Shown here piece after piece: positions 32,704 through 40,822 of a stretch of DNA of 64,000 bases. Position 1 is the stretch's first letter. Each line of letters begins with the position of its first letter. The stretch lies in contig NZ_JACHWU010000002.1 in the NCBI RefSeq assembly GCF_014191605.1, forward strand, positions 434,001 through 498,000, in the 5' to 3' direction. The notes below the pieces were generated by a model. The model saw only the letters and a program-made list of their open reading frames with translations. It was not told the DNA's origin and made no database searches. Source of the stretch: Prauserella isguenensis (lineage in GTDB: Bacteria > Actinomycetota > Actinomycetes > Mycobacteriales > Pseudonocardiaceae). A program made the translations under genes and the position numbers.

Positions 32704-33324
32704 ATGAGCAGCGCACCGCTCCGCACCTACGGCGGCGTCAGCGGCACCGACCGGCAGGCCGAGCGCCGTGCCCAACTGCTCGAGGCGGGCCTCGACCTGC
32801 TCGGGTCCGGCGACGGCCCGCGTGCACTCACGGTCCGCGGCGCGTGCCGCCACGCGGGCCTGGCAGCCCGATATTTCTACGAGAACTTCGCCGACCGCGA
32901 CGCCCTCGCGGTGGCCGTCTACGACCGCGTCGTCGAGGGCATCGCCGCCGCGACGCTGGACGCCGTGGAGCAGGCGGCGGCCGACGCGGAGGCGAAGGTC
33001 CGGGCGGGGCTGTCCAGGTTGGTGCGCGCCGCCGCCGAGGATCCGCGCCGCGGGAGGTTGCTGTTCTCCCCGTCGATGGCCGACACCGCGCTCGCGGAAC
33101 GCCGGGTGGCTTCGACGCGCATGTTCGTCGAACTGCTCGGCGTGCAAGCCCGCGAGTTCTACGGTGTCGACGGCGGCACGCGACTCGACATTCTGGCGGA
33201 GATGCTGGTGGGAGGCCTGGCGCAGACGCTCACGTCGTGGCTCGACGGCAGCTTGGAGGCCACCGAGGACGAGATCGTGGACCACTGCGCGGAGCTGTTC
33301 CTCGCCGCGTCCGCCACGTCCTGA
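32704..33324 (+). CDS. TetR-family regulator
   Basis: A 206-residue regulator. The helix-turn-helix lies at about residues 22-62 (QLLEAGLDLLGSGDGPRALTVRGACRHAGLAARYFYENFADRDAL, read in parts), followed by a helical ligand-binding domain. The ATG at 32704 has GGGAG in front; an ATG nine bases upstream is less well placed. It is divergent from the MpaB-like gene and likely represses it and itself through the palindrome between them. The ligand is unknown. Confidence 0.88.
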   Translation: MSSAPLRTYGGVSGTDRQAERRAQLLEAGLDLLGSGDGPRALTVRGACRHAGLAARYFYENFADRDALAVAVYDRVVEGIAAATLDAVEQAAADAEAKVRAGLSRLVRAAAEDPRRGRLLFSPSMADTALAERRVASTRMFVELLGVQAREFYGVDGGTRLDILAEMLVGGLAQTLTSWLDGSLEATEDEIVDHCAELFLAASATS

Positions 33325-33378
33325 ATTCCACCACGCGGCCACCGGGTCCGGACTCTCCCCGGCCAACGGTGGCAACGG

Positions 33379-33882
33379 TCAGTCGCGGCGCCGGCGCCAC
33401 CAACGACGCCGACGGGCCCCGGCCCGCGGCTCCTCCGAAGGCGGACCCTCCCCCGGTGTCCCCGGTGACGCGTCGACGTCGGCACGCTGCGCCCTGCCGC
33501 GGGCTCGGCGCCACTCGTCGAGCACGTCGTCGACGGCGACCGGTTTCAGGCGGATCCGCGGCCCTTCGCCGGAGCGGATCCACGCGGCGATGCGCAGGTT
33601 CAGTTCACGGACGAGGTCGCGCACCTCCTCCTCGCTGCGCAGCGCGGCGGCCGCCGACGGCAGGTTCTCGATCTCCTTGCGCAGCCGCAACGGTTCCGGG
33701 AGCGCGGCGTCGATCGACAGGCCCTCCCGTTCGATGTAGGTGCTCAGCCAGTCGCGATCCAGCCCCGTCAGCGGTTTGCCCGCGCCCGGCAGCGCGTCGA
33801 ACTCACCGCGTTCCTGGGCTTCCCGGATCTGCTTCTCGACCCACGATTCGAAGTCGACGCCCGGCGGTTTGCGTTCGGTCAT
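33379..33882 (-). CDS. DUF1992 domain protein (DnaJC28-like)
   Basis: A 167-residue protein. Residues 8-75 match the DUF1992 domain found alone in bacteria and in DNAJC28: FESWVEKQIREAQERGEFDALPGAGKPL and WLSTYIEREGLSIDAALP. The C-terminal 45 residues are low-complexity and strongly basic (RRRRWWRRRRD), suggesting nucleic-acid or membrane contact. The biological role is unknown. ATG at 33882 follows TGAGGTGGG. Confidence 0.85.
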   Translation of the reverse strand: MTERKPPGVDFESWVEKQIREAQERGEFDALPGAGKPLTGLDRDWLSTYIEREGLSIDAALPEPLRLRKEIENLPSAAAALRSEEEVRDLVRELNLRIAAWIRSGEGPRIRLKPVAVDDVLDEWRRARGRAQRADVDASPGTPGEGPPSEEPRAGARRRRWWRRRRD

Positions 33883-33933
33883 GACCCACCTCACCCGCGA
33901 TGATCGCGCCGGGCGGAGGGAGCCCGCAACCGA

Positions 33934-34899
33934 CTACCCGGCGCCGTGCCCCGGGGATTCCCGGGACGCGCCGTCTCCGCCGACGGCACACTGCAGGAAC
34001 AGCCGCGCCGCCGTGCTCAGCAGCGAACCGCGGTTCCACGCGACGACGACGTCGACCGAGTCGGGACGCGGTTCCAGGTCGGCACGCACGACGACGTCCG
34101 CCTCGTCGTGGTTCCGGTCGTGGGTCCGCTCGCGACGCGACGGCTGCACGAGCAGGGTCCACCCCAGACCGCGGGCCGCGAACGCCCGTGCGGTGTCGAC
34201 GTTCTGCGTCCGATACGCCACGTGCGGGGCGAATCCGGCCCGCCGGCAGACCTCGACGGCGTGCTCGGCACTCGGCGACACGTCGACCAGCACCATCGGT
34301 TCGGCCGCGAGATCCGCGGGCCGGAGCGGCCCGGCCACCCGGGCCAGTGGGTGGTCCGGCGCCAGTAGTACCGCGGTCTCGCGGGACTCCAGCGCGGCGG
34401 CCCGCCAGTCCGGGGACAGGCCGAGGTCGTAGCCGATCGCCAGGTCGAGCTCGCCGTCGTCGAGGCTGCTGCGCAGGCTGTTCCGCGTCGCCTCGTGCAG
34501 TTCGACCCGCACGTCGGGGTAACGCCGGGTGAAGCCGCGGAGCAGCTCCGGCAGGACGGTCGACCCGAGCGACGGGTCGCAGCCCAGTGCCAGCGGGCCG
34601 GCCACGACGCCGTCCTCGCCCGACGGATCGGCCTGCAGTTCACCCGCCTGTCGCAACAGTGTGCGCGCCCGGCTGAGCACGGCCTCGCCGGTTGGCGTCA
34701 GCTGCACGCCGCGGGCGCGTTTGCGCACGGTGAGCCGGACGTTCAGCGCCTTCTCGAGGTCGGTGACGGCCGCTGCGAGCGCGGACTGCGACAGGTGCAG
34801 GCGCTCAGCCGCGCCGCTGATCGTTCCCGTGTCCGCCACCGCCACGAACGCGCCCAGCTGGCGGATCGTGTACGTGGGCAGCTTGTCCGCACGCGACAT
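33934..34899 (-). CDS. LysR-family regulator
   Basis: A 321-residue regulator. The N-terminal winged helix spans about residues 8-66 (YTIRQLGAFVAVADTGTISGAAERLHLSQSALAAAVTDLEKAL), followed by the two-lobed LysR effector domain starting near 95 (GPLALGCDPSLGSTVLPELL). ATG at 34899 is chosen over an upstream in-frame extension that looks non-coding. It is divergent from the small pspC-domain gene, 109 bp away. The target is unknown. Confidence 0.9.
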   Translation of the reverse strand: MSRADKLPTYTIRQLGAFVAVADTGTISGAAERLHLSQSALAAAVTDLEKALNVRLTVRKRARGVQLTPTGEAVLSRARTLLRQAGELQADPSGEDGVVAGPLALGCDPSLGSTVLPELLRGFTRRYPDVRVELHEATRNSLRSSLDDGELDLAIGYDLGLSPDWRAAALESRETAVLLAPDHPLARVAGPLRPADLAAEPMVLVDVSPSAEHAVEVCRRAGFAPHVAYRTQNVDTARAFAARGLGWTLLVQPSRRERTHDRNHDEADVVVRADLEPRPDSVDVVVAWNRGSLLSTAARLFLQCAVGGDGASRESPGHGAG

Positions 34900-35008
34900 G
34901 CACCGACCGTAGCGCCGGGCGGGAGGGTTCGTCGGCCGACGCGATCTCGGGGCCCGTATCGGGGACGTCCCCGATGCCGCACGCGCGCCGCAGGAGCATG
35001 GTGGAGGT

Positions 35009-35209
35009 ATGACGACATCGACCACCACGAAACTCACCCGTTCGCGCCACGACCGTATGCTCGGCGGAGTGTGCGCGGGCCTGGCCCACCGGTTCGGCTG
35101 GAAGCCACGGACGATGCGCCTCGCGTTCGTCGCGTCGTGCCTGCTGCCCGGACCGCAGTTCGTGCTCTACCTCGCGCTCTGGATCGTCATCCCGGCGGAC
35201 GACCGCTGA
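35009..35209 (+). CDS. PspC-domain small membrane protein
   Basis: A 66-residue protein that is essentially one PspC domain: KLTRSRHDRMLGGVCAGLAHRFGWKPRTMRLAF followed by a single hydrophobic segment LLPGPQFVLYLALWIVIP. PspC domains take part in envelope-stress sensing in Gram-negatives; stand-alone actinobacterial copies have unknown roles. The start follows GGAGG. It lies between two LysR genes. Confidence 0.9.
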   Translation: MTTSTTTKLTRSRHDRMLGGVCAGLAHRFGWKPRTMRLAFVASCLLPGPQFVLYLALWIVIPADDR

Positions 35210-35219
35210 GCCGGTCCGC

Positions 35220-36143
35220 TCACGGCAGTGTGGCGCTGGCCCCGAGACCCTTCTCGGCCGCGGCGGCGCGCACCGCCTCGATGACCAACCGGAGCGAGGG
35301 CCTGGGCGTGCCTTTGGCCCGGTAGGCGATCGACACCCGCCGCATGACGGGTTCGGTCAGCGCGACGATGTCCACGCCGGGCGGCAGAAGTGACAGCCCG
35401 AGGTCGGACACGAGCGTGACGCCCAGTCCCGAACCGACCATCGCCAGCGCGGTGGCCTGCTCCTCCACCTCGTGGGCGATCTTCGGTTCGAATCCCCGCT
35501 GTTGACACGCGATCCGGACGGCACGGCCGAAATGCGACCGCGGCCCGGCCAGCACCCACGGGTGTTCCGCCAGATCGGTGAGCGACACCGCCGGCTCGGG
35601 TACGACCCCTGTCGGCGCCGCCGCGTGCAGCCTCTCCACGGCGACGACCTCGCGCGCCAACGCCGGATCCCACGGCATCGGGTAGTCCGAGTAGTCGATC
35701 ACGAACGAGAAGTCGAGCGTGCCGTCCCGCACCGCGCCGGCCGTCTCCTCGGGCGCCAGTTCACGCGTGCGCACCTCGATACCGGGGTGGTCGGAGGCCA
35801 GCGCGGTGAGCGCGGCCGGCAACAGGCCCGACGCCACCGACGCCCACACGCCCGCCGTCAACCGCGCCGACAGGCCGTCCTGGGCGTTCTCGAGGGCGTG
35901 CGTCGCCCTGCCCACCGAGTCGAGGATCTCCTCGGCGTGTTCGGCCAGCAGTGTGCCGAGTTCGGTCAGCTGTACCCGCCGTCCCAGTCGTTCGAACAGC
36001 TGCACGCCCACGTCGCGTTCCAGTTGGGCCAGTTGCTGCGAGACGGCCGACGCCGAGTAGTGCAGCGCACCGGCGGCCGCGGTCACGGTCCCCCTCCGGT
36101 GCAGTTCGCGCAGCATGCGCAGGCGGTGCAACGACAGTTCCAT
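35220..36143 (-). CDS. LysR-family regulator (divergent to amino-acid dehydrogenase)
   Basis: A 307-residue regulator. The helix-turn-helix is at residues 5-62 (LHRLRMLRELHRRGTVTAAAGALHYSASAVSQQLAQLE), then the effector domain (LTAGVWASVASGLLPAALTAL, and so on). ATG at 36143 is chosen. It is separated by a 326-bp control region from the divergent Glu/Leu/Phe/Val dehydrogenase gene, the usual layout for a LysR activator and its target, so amino-acid control of that gene is likely. Confidence 0.9.
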   Translation of the reverse strand: MELSLHRLRMLRELHRRGTVTAAAGALHYSASAVSQQLAQLERDVGVQLFERLGRRVQLTELGTLLAEHAEEILDSVGRATHALENAQDGLSARLTAGVWASVASGLLPAALTALASDHPGIEVRTRELAPEETAGAVRDGTLDFSFVIDYSDYPMPWDPALAREVVAVERLHAAAPTGVVPEPAVSLTDLAEHPWVLAGPRSHFGRAVRIACQQRGFEPKIAHEVEEQATALAMVGSGLGVTLVSDLGLSLLPPGVDIVALTEPVMRRVSIAYRAKGTPRPSLRLVIEAVRAAAAEKGLGASATLP

Positions 36144-36469
36144 GGCCGTCAGCGTAGACACCCGCGCCTGTGCAGGAAGCATGAACGTTTCCGTGCGTGA
36201 TCTTTAACTGGACGCAGAGCTACCCCCGGCCCCAGGCTGGACACAGCGGGCAGGAAGCGGCGATGCGGCACCTCCGCAACCGAGCACCGATCCCTCACCG
36301 ACGACACGGCGGACCGCCGGGTGGCGGTCGACGCTGCCCTTTTCCCGGCGGCTCAGCGCTCGGTGGCGGAGTTCGGCTCGGTGGCGGCCGGCCCGGTGGG
36401 AACGGTCCGGCGGGGACGGCCCGACGGCAGGCGACAACAGGCGACACGATTGGTGGAGGTGGGTTTCAG
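36144..36469. promoter_or_regulatory. Divergent LysR/dehydrogenase control region
   Basis: A 326-bp gap. The AT-richer part at 36183-36212 (GAACGTTTCC...GATCTTTAAC) sits 40-70 bp from the LysR start and is the likely site of LysR binding and promoters. No exact LysR box could be assigned. Confidence 0.45.
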
Positions 36470-37714
36470 GTGACCACGATGGAAAACCGTCCGGCGGCCG
36501 GCGGCACCGCGGCCGGCACTCGGGCCGCGGGCGCGACCGACATCCGCACCAGCGAGCCCCTGCTGCGGCTGACCTGGACCGACCCGGTCACGGGTGCACA
36601 GGGTTTCCTCGTGGTGCACACGCTCGCCTCCGGCCTTGCGACCGGCGGCACACGGATGCGCGCGGGCTGCACGATGAAGGAGGTCGAGGACCTCGCCCGT
36701 GGCATGGCGGCCAAGACCGCGACGTTCGACCTGCCCGTGGGCGGGGCCAAGGGCGGCATCGACTTCGACCCGAAGGACGCCCGGGCGGCCGAGGTCCTGG
36801 GGCGGTTCTGCCAGGCGATGCGCCCGTGGCTGGACGCCCACTGGGTGACGGCCGAGGATCTCGGCGTGCCCCAGCACCTCATCGACGAGGTCTTCGACCG
36901 GCTGGGGTTGGAGCAGAGCTACCACGCGGCGATCCGCCGGGCCCCGCACCCGGAGCGCACGCTGCGGCGCGTGCAGGCCGGGCTGAACGCGCCGGTCCCC
37001 GGCGGGCTGTTGCTCGGTGACGTGATCGGCGGCTACGGCGTGGCGCAGGCCTGCCTCGGCGCGGCGGGCGCCTGGGGCTGGGAGCACGAGACGACCACCG
37101 TCGCGATCCAGGGCATCGGCACGATGGGCGGCGGCGCCGCGTTCTACCTGCACGAGGCGGGAATGCCGATCGTGGCCGTGGCAGACGCCGCGGGCACGCT
37201 GTACCGGCCGGAGGGCCTCGACGTGCCCGCGCTGCTCGAACTGCGGGACGCCTACGGGGAGATCGATCGGAGCCGGCTGCCGGAGGACGTGCAGCAGCTG
37301 CCGCGCGACGCCGTGATCGCGACCGACGCCGACATTCTCGTGCCCGCGGCGATCTCGTACGCGGTCACGCCGGACAACGTGCCGGACGTCGCGGCCAGGA
37401 TGGTCGTCGAGGCCGCCAACTCGGCGACCACGCCGGAGGCCGAGGCGATGCTGGCGGCTCGCGAGATCCCGGTCATCCCGGACTTCGTCGCCAACGCGGG
37501 CGCCGCCGCGTGGGCGTGGTGGCTGCTGCTGGGCTACGTCGACGCCGACCCGGCGACGTCGTTCCACCGGCTGCGCACCGAGATGCAGTCGAAGGTCGCG
37601 ATGCTGCTGGGCTCGTGGGACGTGGACGGAACGCCGCTGCGGGAGACCGCATGGCAGCTCGCGTCGGCCAACCGGGAGGTGCTCGCCGAATCGCCGGACG
37701 TGTCGATCCCGTAG
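36470..37714 (+). CDS. Glu/Leu/Phe/Val dehydrogenase family enzyme
   Basis: A 414-residue amino-acid dehydrogenase. The dimerisation/catalytic domain (about 20-190) carries LPVGGAKGGIDFDP with the catalytic Lys; the second domain is a Rossmann fold with VAIQGIGTMGGGAAF. Such enzymes reversibly deaminate branched-chain or aromatic amino acids with NAD, giving 2-keto acids. The length is longer than typical valine dehydrogenase (about 360), mainly through an insertion around residues 145-180. The GTG at 36470 follows GGAGGTGGG with good spacing; ATG at 36479 is possible. Probably regulated by the divergent LysR protein. Confidence 0.87.
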   Translation: MTTMENRPAAGGTAAGTRAAGATDIRTSEPLLRLTWTDPVTGAQGFLVVHTLASGLATGGTRMRAGCTMKEVEDLARGMAAKTATFDLPVGGAKGGIDFDPKDARAAEVLGRFCQAMRPWLDAHWVTAEDLGVPQHLIDEVFDRLGLEQSYHAAIRRAPHPERTLRRVQAGLNAPVPGGLLLGDVIGGYGVAQACLGAAGAWGWEHETTTVAIQGIGTMGGGAAFYLHEAGMPIVAVADAAGTLYRPEGLDVPALLELRDAYGEIDRSRLPEDVQQLPRDAVIATDADILVPAAISYAVTPDNVPDVAARMVVEAANSATTPEAEAMLAAREIPVIPDFVANAGAAAWAWWLLLGYVDADPATSFHRLRTEMQSKVAMLLGSWDVDGTPLRETAWQLASANREVLAESPDVSIP

Positions 37715-37767
37715 TCGGTCGTCCCACGGCCCGTTCCACAGTCGCCTGTCCGGTCGTGGTCGGCCGG

Positions 37768-37814
37768 GAAGCGGGCTCCGCACACGCGTCACGACGCGAT
37801 GCGGAGCCCGCTTC
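37768..37814. terminator. Strong bidirectional terminator hairpin
   Basis: Perfect 15-bp arms GAAGCGGGCTCCGCA and TGCGGAGCCCGCTTC with a 17-base loop, between convergent genes. Confidence 0.85.
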
Positions 37815-37868
37815 GCCGCGGTCGGGCCCGGGAACGGCGGGTGTCCGGGCCGGTCCCGCGGGTGCGGG

Positions 37869-38726
37869 TCAGCCCTTGAAGTAGACCAGCTGGTGCGTGG
37901 TGGCGAGCAGGTCGCCGTCGGCGCCCCACAGGCAGGCGGACTGGTCGAAGTAGCCGTGTCCGAAGCGGTTCGAACGGGCGCGTGCCAACACGGGCCGCGA
38001 ACCCTGCGCGGCGAGGGCGTCGTCGTCGGCGTGGAAGTAGATCGTGAGCGACACCGTGCCCGCGGGCATCGCCTGGCCGCGGCGCAGGAACACGCGCGGA
38101 TAGAACACGTCGCACAACGACGTCAGCGCCGGGAAGTCGAGCGGGCGTGTCGGGTTGTCGCGGACCCACAGTGTCGTCGTCGAATCGGGCGACTCCCCGG
38201 GTCCCGATTCGGCGGCCCCTTCGAGCTCGGGCACCGCGCCCTCGACGAAGCGCATCTCGTAGTTCTTGGCCCACTCCACGTAGTCCGGCATGGGGGTGAC
38301 GGGCGCGGCCTCCGGCGCGGGCACGTCCGGCATGGCCGTCTCGGTGTCGGCCCACGTGTCACGCCGGACCGCGTACACGGCGGTGGCGGTGGTGACGACG
38401 CGACCGTCCTGGGTCAGGTCGAGTGACCAGTGCTGGGTGGATCGGTTGGTGCGCGCGGGCCGGGCGGAGACGGTGAACTCGCCGTCGGCGACGGGGCCTG
38501 CGTAGTTGACGGTCAGCGACACCGGCACGCCGAGTCGTTCGGGGTGGCGCTGCACCGCCTCGAGCAGTGTCGCCGCCGTGATGCCGCCGTACGGGCCCAC
38601 CATGTTGGCGTAGGCGGGGTGCGTCCGTCCCGTGTACGTCTCGTCCCCCGTATCCGCCGGCTTCAGTGCGATCGCGGCGTCGAACGGGTGGTCGTCCACC
38701 TGCTCCGGATTCTCGGCCTCGCCCAT
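37869..38726 (-). CDS. Acyl-CoA thioesterase, double hot-dog (TesB-like)
   Basis: A 285-residue thioesterase. Two hot-dog units are seen: THPAYANMVGPYGGITAATLLEAVQ and VSLTVNYAGPVADGEF in the first, and DVFYPRVFLRRG, VSLTIYFHAD and SNRFGHGYFDQSACLW in the second. TesB-like enzymes release CoA from acyl-CoAs. The length matches the family. ATG at 38726 follows GAGGAGGC. It is convergent with the dehydrogenase gene and separated from it by a strong terminator. Confidence 0.87.
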   Translation of the reverse strand: MGEAENPEQVDDHPFDAAIALKPADTGDETYTGRTHPAYANMVGPYGGITAATLLEAVQRHPERLGVPVSLTVNYAGPVADGEFTVSARPARTNRSTQHWSLDLTQDGRVVTTATAVYAVRRDTWADTETAMPDVPAPEAAPVTPMPDYVEWAKNYEMRFVEGAVPELEGAAESGPGESPDSTTTLWVRDNPTRPLDFPALTSLCDVFYPRVFLRRGQAMPAGTVSLTIYFHADDDALAAQGSRPVLARARSNRFGHGYFDQSACLWGADGDLLATTHQLVYFKG

Positions 38727-38840
38727 TCGTGCCTCCTCGATCACCGGACTGGGAACGTCGACATGCATAGCACGGCGTAGCGACGCCTTCGTTCCGTGGG
38801 AGTGGCCGCGAGCGACGGTCCTCACAGTCCCCGGGCGGGC

Positions 38841-38908
38841 GTGGTGGTCGGTGTCTCCGCGTGGTGGTCGGTGTCTCCGCGTGGCGGTCGGTGTCTCCGT
38901 GTGGTCGT
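38841..38908 (+). repeat. 20-bp tandem repeat upstream of a YdcF gene
   Basis: Three copies of a 20-bp unit beginning GTGGTGGTCGGTGTCTCC at 38841, 38861 and 38881, with a truncated fourth. Copies one and two are identical and copy three has two changes. It lies 60-130 bp upstream of the YdcF start. Confidence 0.9.
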
Positions 38909-38967
38909 GAGGGCACGGTGCGTGGGAGTACGAGCGCGGCGCGCCGGTCCGCGCCTACGGTCGGGGT

Positions 38968-39555
38968 ATGCGTGCGACGACGGTGGCCGCCGCCGCGGTG
39001 CTCGCCGTTCTGGGCTGGGGCGAGATCGAGCATTGGCGGTCGTCACGGCGGTGGCTCGGCACGGTCCGCGGCGGCGGCGGTGCCGGGCCGGATGCGGTCG
39101 TCGTGCTCGGGTACCGCAACCCTGGCGTGCGGGCGAACGTCGTCAACCGCTGGCGGGTACGCGCGGGCCTGCGGTCGCGCACGCCGGGGGCACGGCTGAT
39201 CCTGACGGGCGGTGCGGTCGCCGGACCGGTGCCGGAGGCGACCGTGATGGCCACGTACGCACGGCAGGTGTGCGGCTACGCCGGGCCGCTGGCTACCGAG
39301 ACGACCAGCCGCACCACGTGGGAGAACGTCGTGAACGTCGCCCCGTTGCTGGAGGACGCCGGCCGGATCGCGGTCGTGTCGCACGCGCTGCACGCGGAGA
39401 AGGCGAGACTCTGTTTGTGGCGCACGCGTCCCGATCTGGCGGCCCGGTTGGCACGCGGGCGGGAGTACCGCTTCGGCGAGTGGATGTTCGCCAAGCCTGC
39501 CCTTGCCGTTCTCGGACGGCGCAGACTGCGAGCACTGTCGACCGGAACGGGGTGA
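38968..39555 (+). CDS. YdcF/DUF218-family protein
   Basis: A 195-residue protein of the YdcF (DUF218) family. An N-terminal hydrophobic stretch (residues 4-18) may be a membrane anchor. Family motifs are DAVVVLGYRNPGVRANVVNRWR, LTGGAVAGPVPEA, ETTSRTTWENV and VVSHALHAEKARL. YdcF proteins are linked to envelope metabolism and bind S-adenosylmethionine in one case, but most have no known reaction. A second YdcF-type gene lies at 55.5 kb. Confidence 0.87.
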   Translation: MRATTVAAAAVLAVLGWGEIEHWRSSRRWLGTVRGGGGAGPDAVVVLGYRNPGVRANVVNRWRVRAGLRSRTPGARLILTGGAVAGPVPEATVMATYARQVCGYAGPLATETTSRTTWENVVNVAPLLEDAGRIAVVSHALHAEKARLCLWRTRPDLAARLARGREYRFGEWMFAKPALAVLGRRRLRALSTGTG

Positions 39556-39783
39556 CACGCTGTGGTGGCGGCACGGTCGGACGGCACCCGTGCGCGGCCG
39601 TCCGCCCCGTCCGTCCTGTGTGCTGTGTCCCGTCAGGACCGTTCCACGGGTCGTCACCCACGGCATCTGCGCAAGCCCTGGCGGGGTCCCGGCGAAGGCC
39701 GGCGGGCGCCGATGCACCGTGTAGGCCCGACGAGAACCGATGAGGGCCTATGGCTCCGTATGGCTCCGGGTGTCACGCCACGT

Positions 39784-39835
39784 GTCACGTCTCGGGCCGC
39801 GGCCCGAGACTGCGGGGCCGCGGCCGAGACGTGAC
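39784..39835. terminator. Nested palindromes between convergent genes
   Basis: A perfect 22-bp palindrome at 39789-39810 lies inside a larger inverted repeat with arms GTCACGTCTCGG (39784-39795) and CCGAGACGTGAC (39824-39835). It ends three bases before the stop codon of the next minus-strand gene and probably terminates both transcripts. Confidence 0.7.
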
Positions 39836-39837
39836 GG

Positions 39838-40302
39838 TCATTCGGCGTGGTTCTCGATCGAGGGGCTCATCTGCGGGTCGCGCCCTCGCTGTCCGGGCAC
39901 CGGTGCGACGACCGGACCGGCCTGCCGGCCGGAGCGCCGCTCCCCCGCGGCTCGGCCCGGGGAGTCGAGGTGCTCTTCGACGAGGACGGTTTCGTGCATG
40001 TTCGCCAGCACGCTCATCGTCACCGCGTGGGCCGCGGCCAGCAGCAGGAGGAACACGCCCAGGTTGCCGACGGTCGCGCGGAGTACGCCGCCGCCGAAGC
40101 CGAGGTCGAGCACCGCCAACAGCGCGAGCACGCCGAGCATGAGCAGGTGGAACAGCACGCTGGCGAGGCGCGCCTGCGACCCCGCCCTCGTGTCGTCCAC
40201 ATCGGACAGGTACCGCTTCCCACTGCGGTGCAGGATCTGACCGTCCACCGCGATCATCAGCCCACCCAGTACGAGGAAGGCCACAAAGGCGTCGTCAGGC
40301 AT
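39838..40302 (-). CDS. Hypothetical three-helix membrane protein
   Basis: A 154-residue protein with three hydrophobic segments (about residues 6-24, 45-69, 78-102) and a polar, Arg/Gly/Pro-rich C-terminal tail of 50 residues. I do not recognise a family. It is transcribed away from the tRNA gene and is the last chromosomal gene before the integration site. Confidence 0.65.
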   Translation of the reverse strand: MPDDAFVAFLVLGGLMIAVDGQILHRSGKRYLSDVDDTRAGSQARLASVLFHLLMLGVLALLAVLDLGFGGGVLRATVGNLGVFLLLLAAAHAVTMSVLANMHETVLVEEHLDSPGRAAGERRSGRQAGPVVAPVPGQRGRDPQMSPSIENHAE

Positions 40303-40642
40303 GTCGGTCTCCCTTCAGCCTGAGAGAAATGCCCTCACCGGGTAACCGGAAGCACTCCGTACGGAAACGAAGCGGCCGCCGGGTGTGGTCGAGCGCACCG
40401 CCGAGGCCGCGCGCGGCCGACCGCGCACCACCTGTTCGGCGTCATCGTCGCCGCTGGCCTCGTGCGACGGGGCGACCACGGGCGACGGCTACGAACACGG
40501 AGGACGTCCGCGCTGGTCACGGCGGCGCCAGTACCACGAATCGGCGGTGCGACCGGCGACGTCCCGATCTTGGCGACCCGCTGTGAGGCCGCCGTCGCGG
40601 ACGCGGTACAGTACCGTCATCGCTTCGACGCGAGGCGATGGC
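40303..40642. other. Intergenic region before tRNA-Pro
   Basis: A 340-bp gap. A likely tRNA promoter element is the GGTACAGTACC sequence near 40605, containing a TACAGT -10-like hexamer about 30 bp before the tRNA. Nothing else stands out. Confidence 0.45.
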
Positions 40643-40721
<79 letters not shown>

Positions 40722-40723
<2 letters not shown>

Positions 40724-40757
40724 GGGGCCGTTTACGCAGGTAGACGGCCCCTTTTTC
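40722..40757 (+). terminator. Intrinsic terminator after tRNA-Pro
   Basis: Arms AAGGGGCCGT (40722-40731) and ACGGCCCCTT (40744-40753) with a 12-base loop, then a run of T. It starts in the last two bases of the att core. Confidence 0.85.
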
Positions 40758-40778
40758 ATTGCTCTGAACGCAGCCGAC

Positions 40779-40818
40779 CCCGGGGCATGTCACATTCATG
40801 ACACACGCCCCGGGGTCG
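40779..40818. promoter_or_regulatory. Hairpin containing CACATTCATG (possible integrase arm site, left)
   Basis: Arms ACCCCGGGGC and GCCCCGGGGT surround GTCA-CATTCA-TGAC. The core CACATTCATG (40791-40800) recurs at 51137-51146 near attR and at 53451-53460. It lies between attL and the integrase stop and could also terminate the integrase transcript. Confidence 0.55.
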
Positions 40819-40822
40819 CCCC

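Noticed and set aside
38841-38908. CRISPR-like array
   Set aside because: The units are contiguous without spacers; it is a simple tandem repeat.
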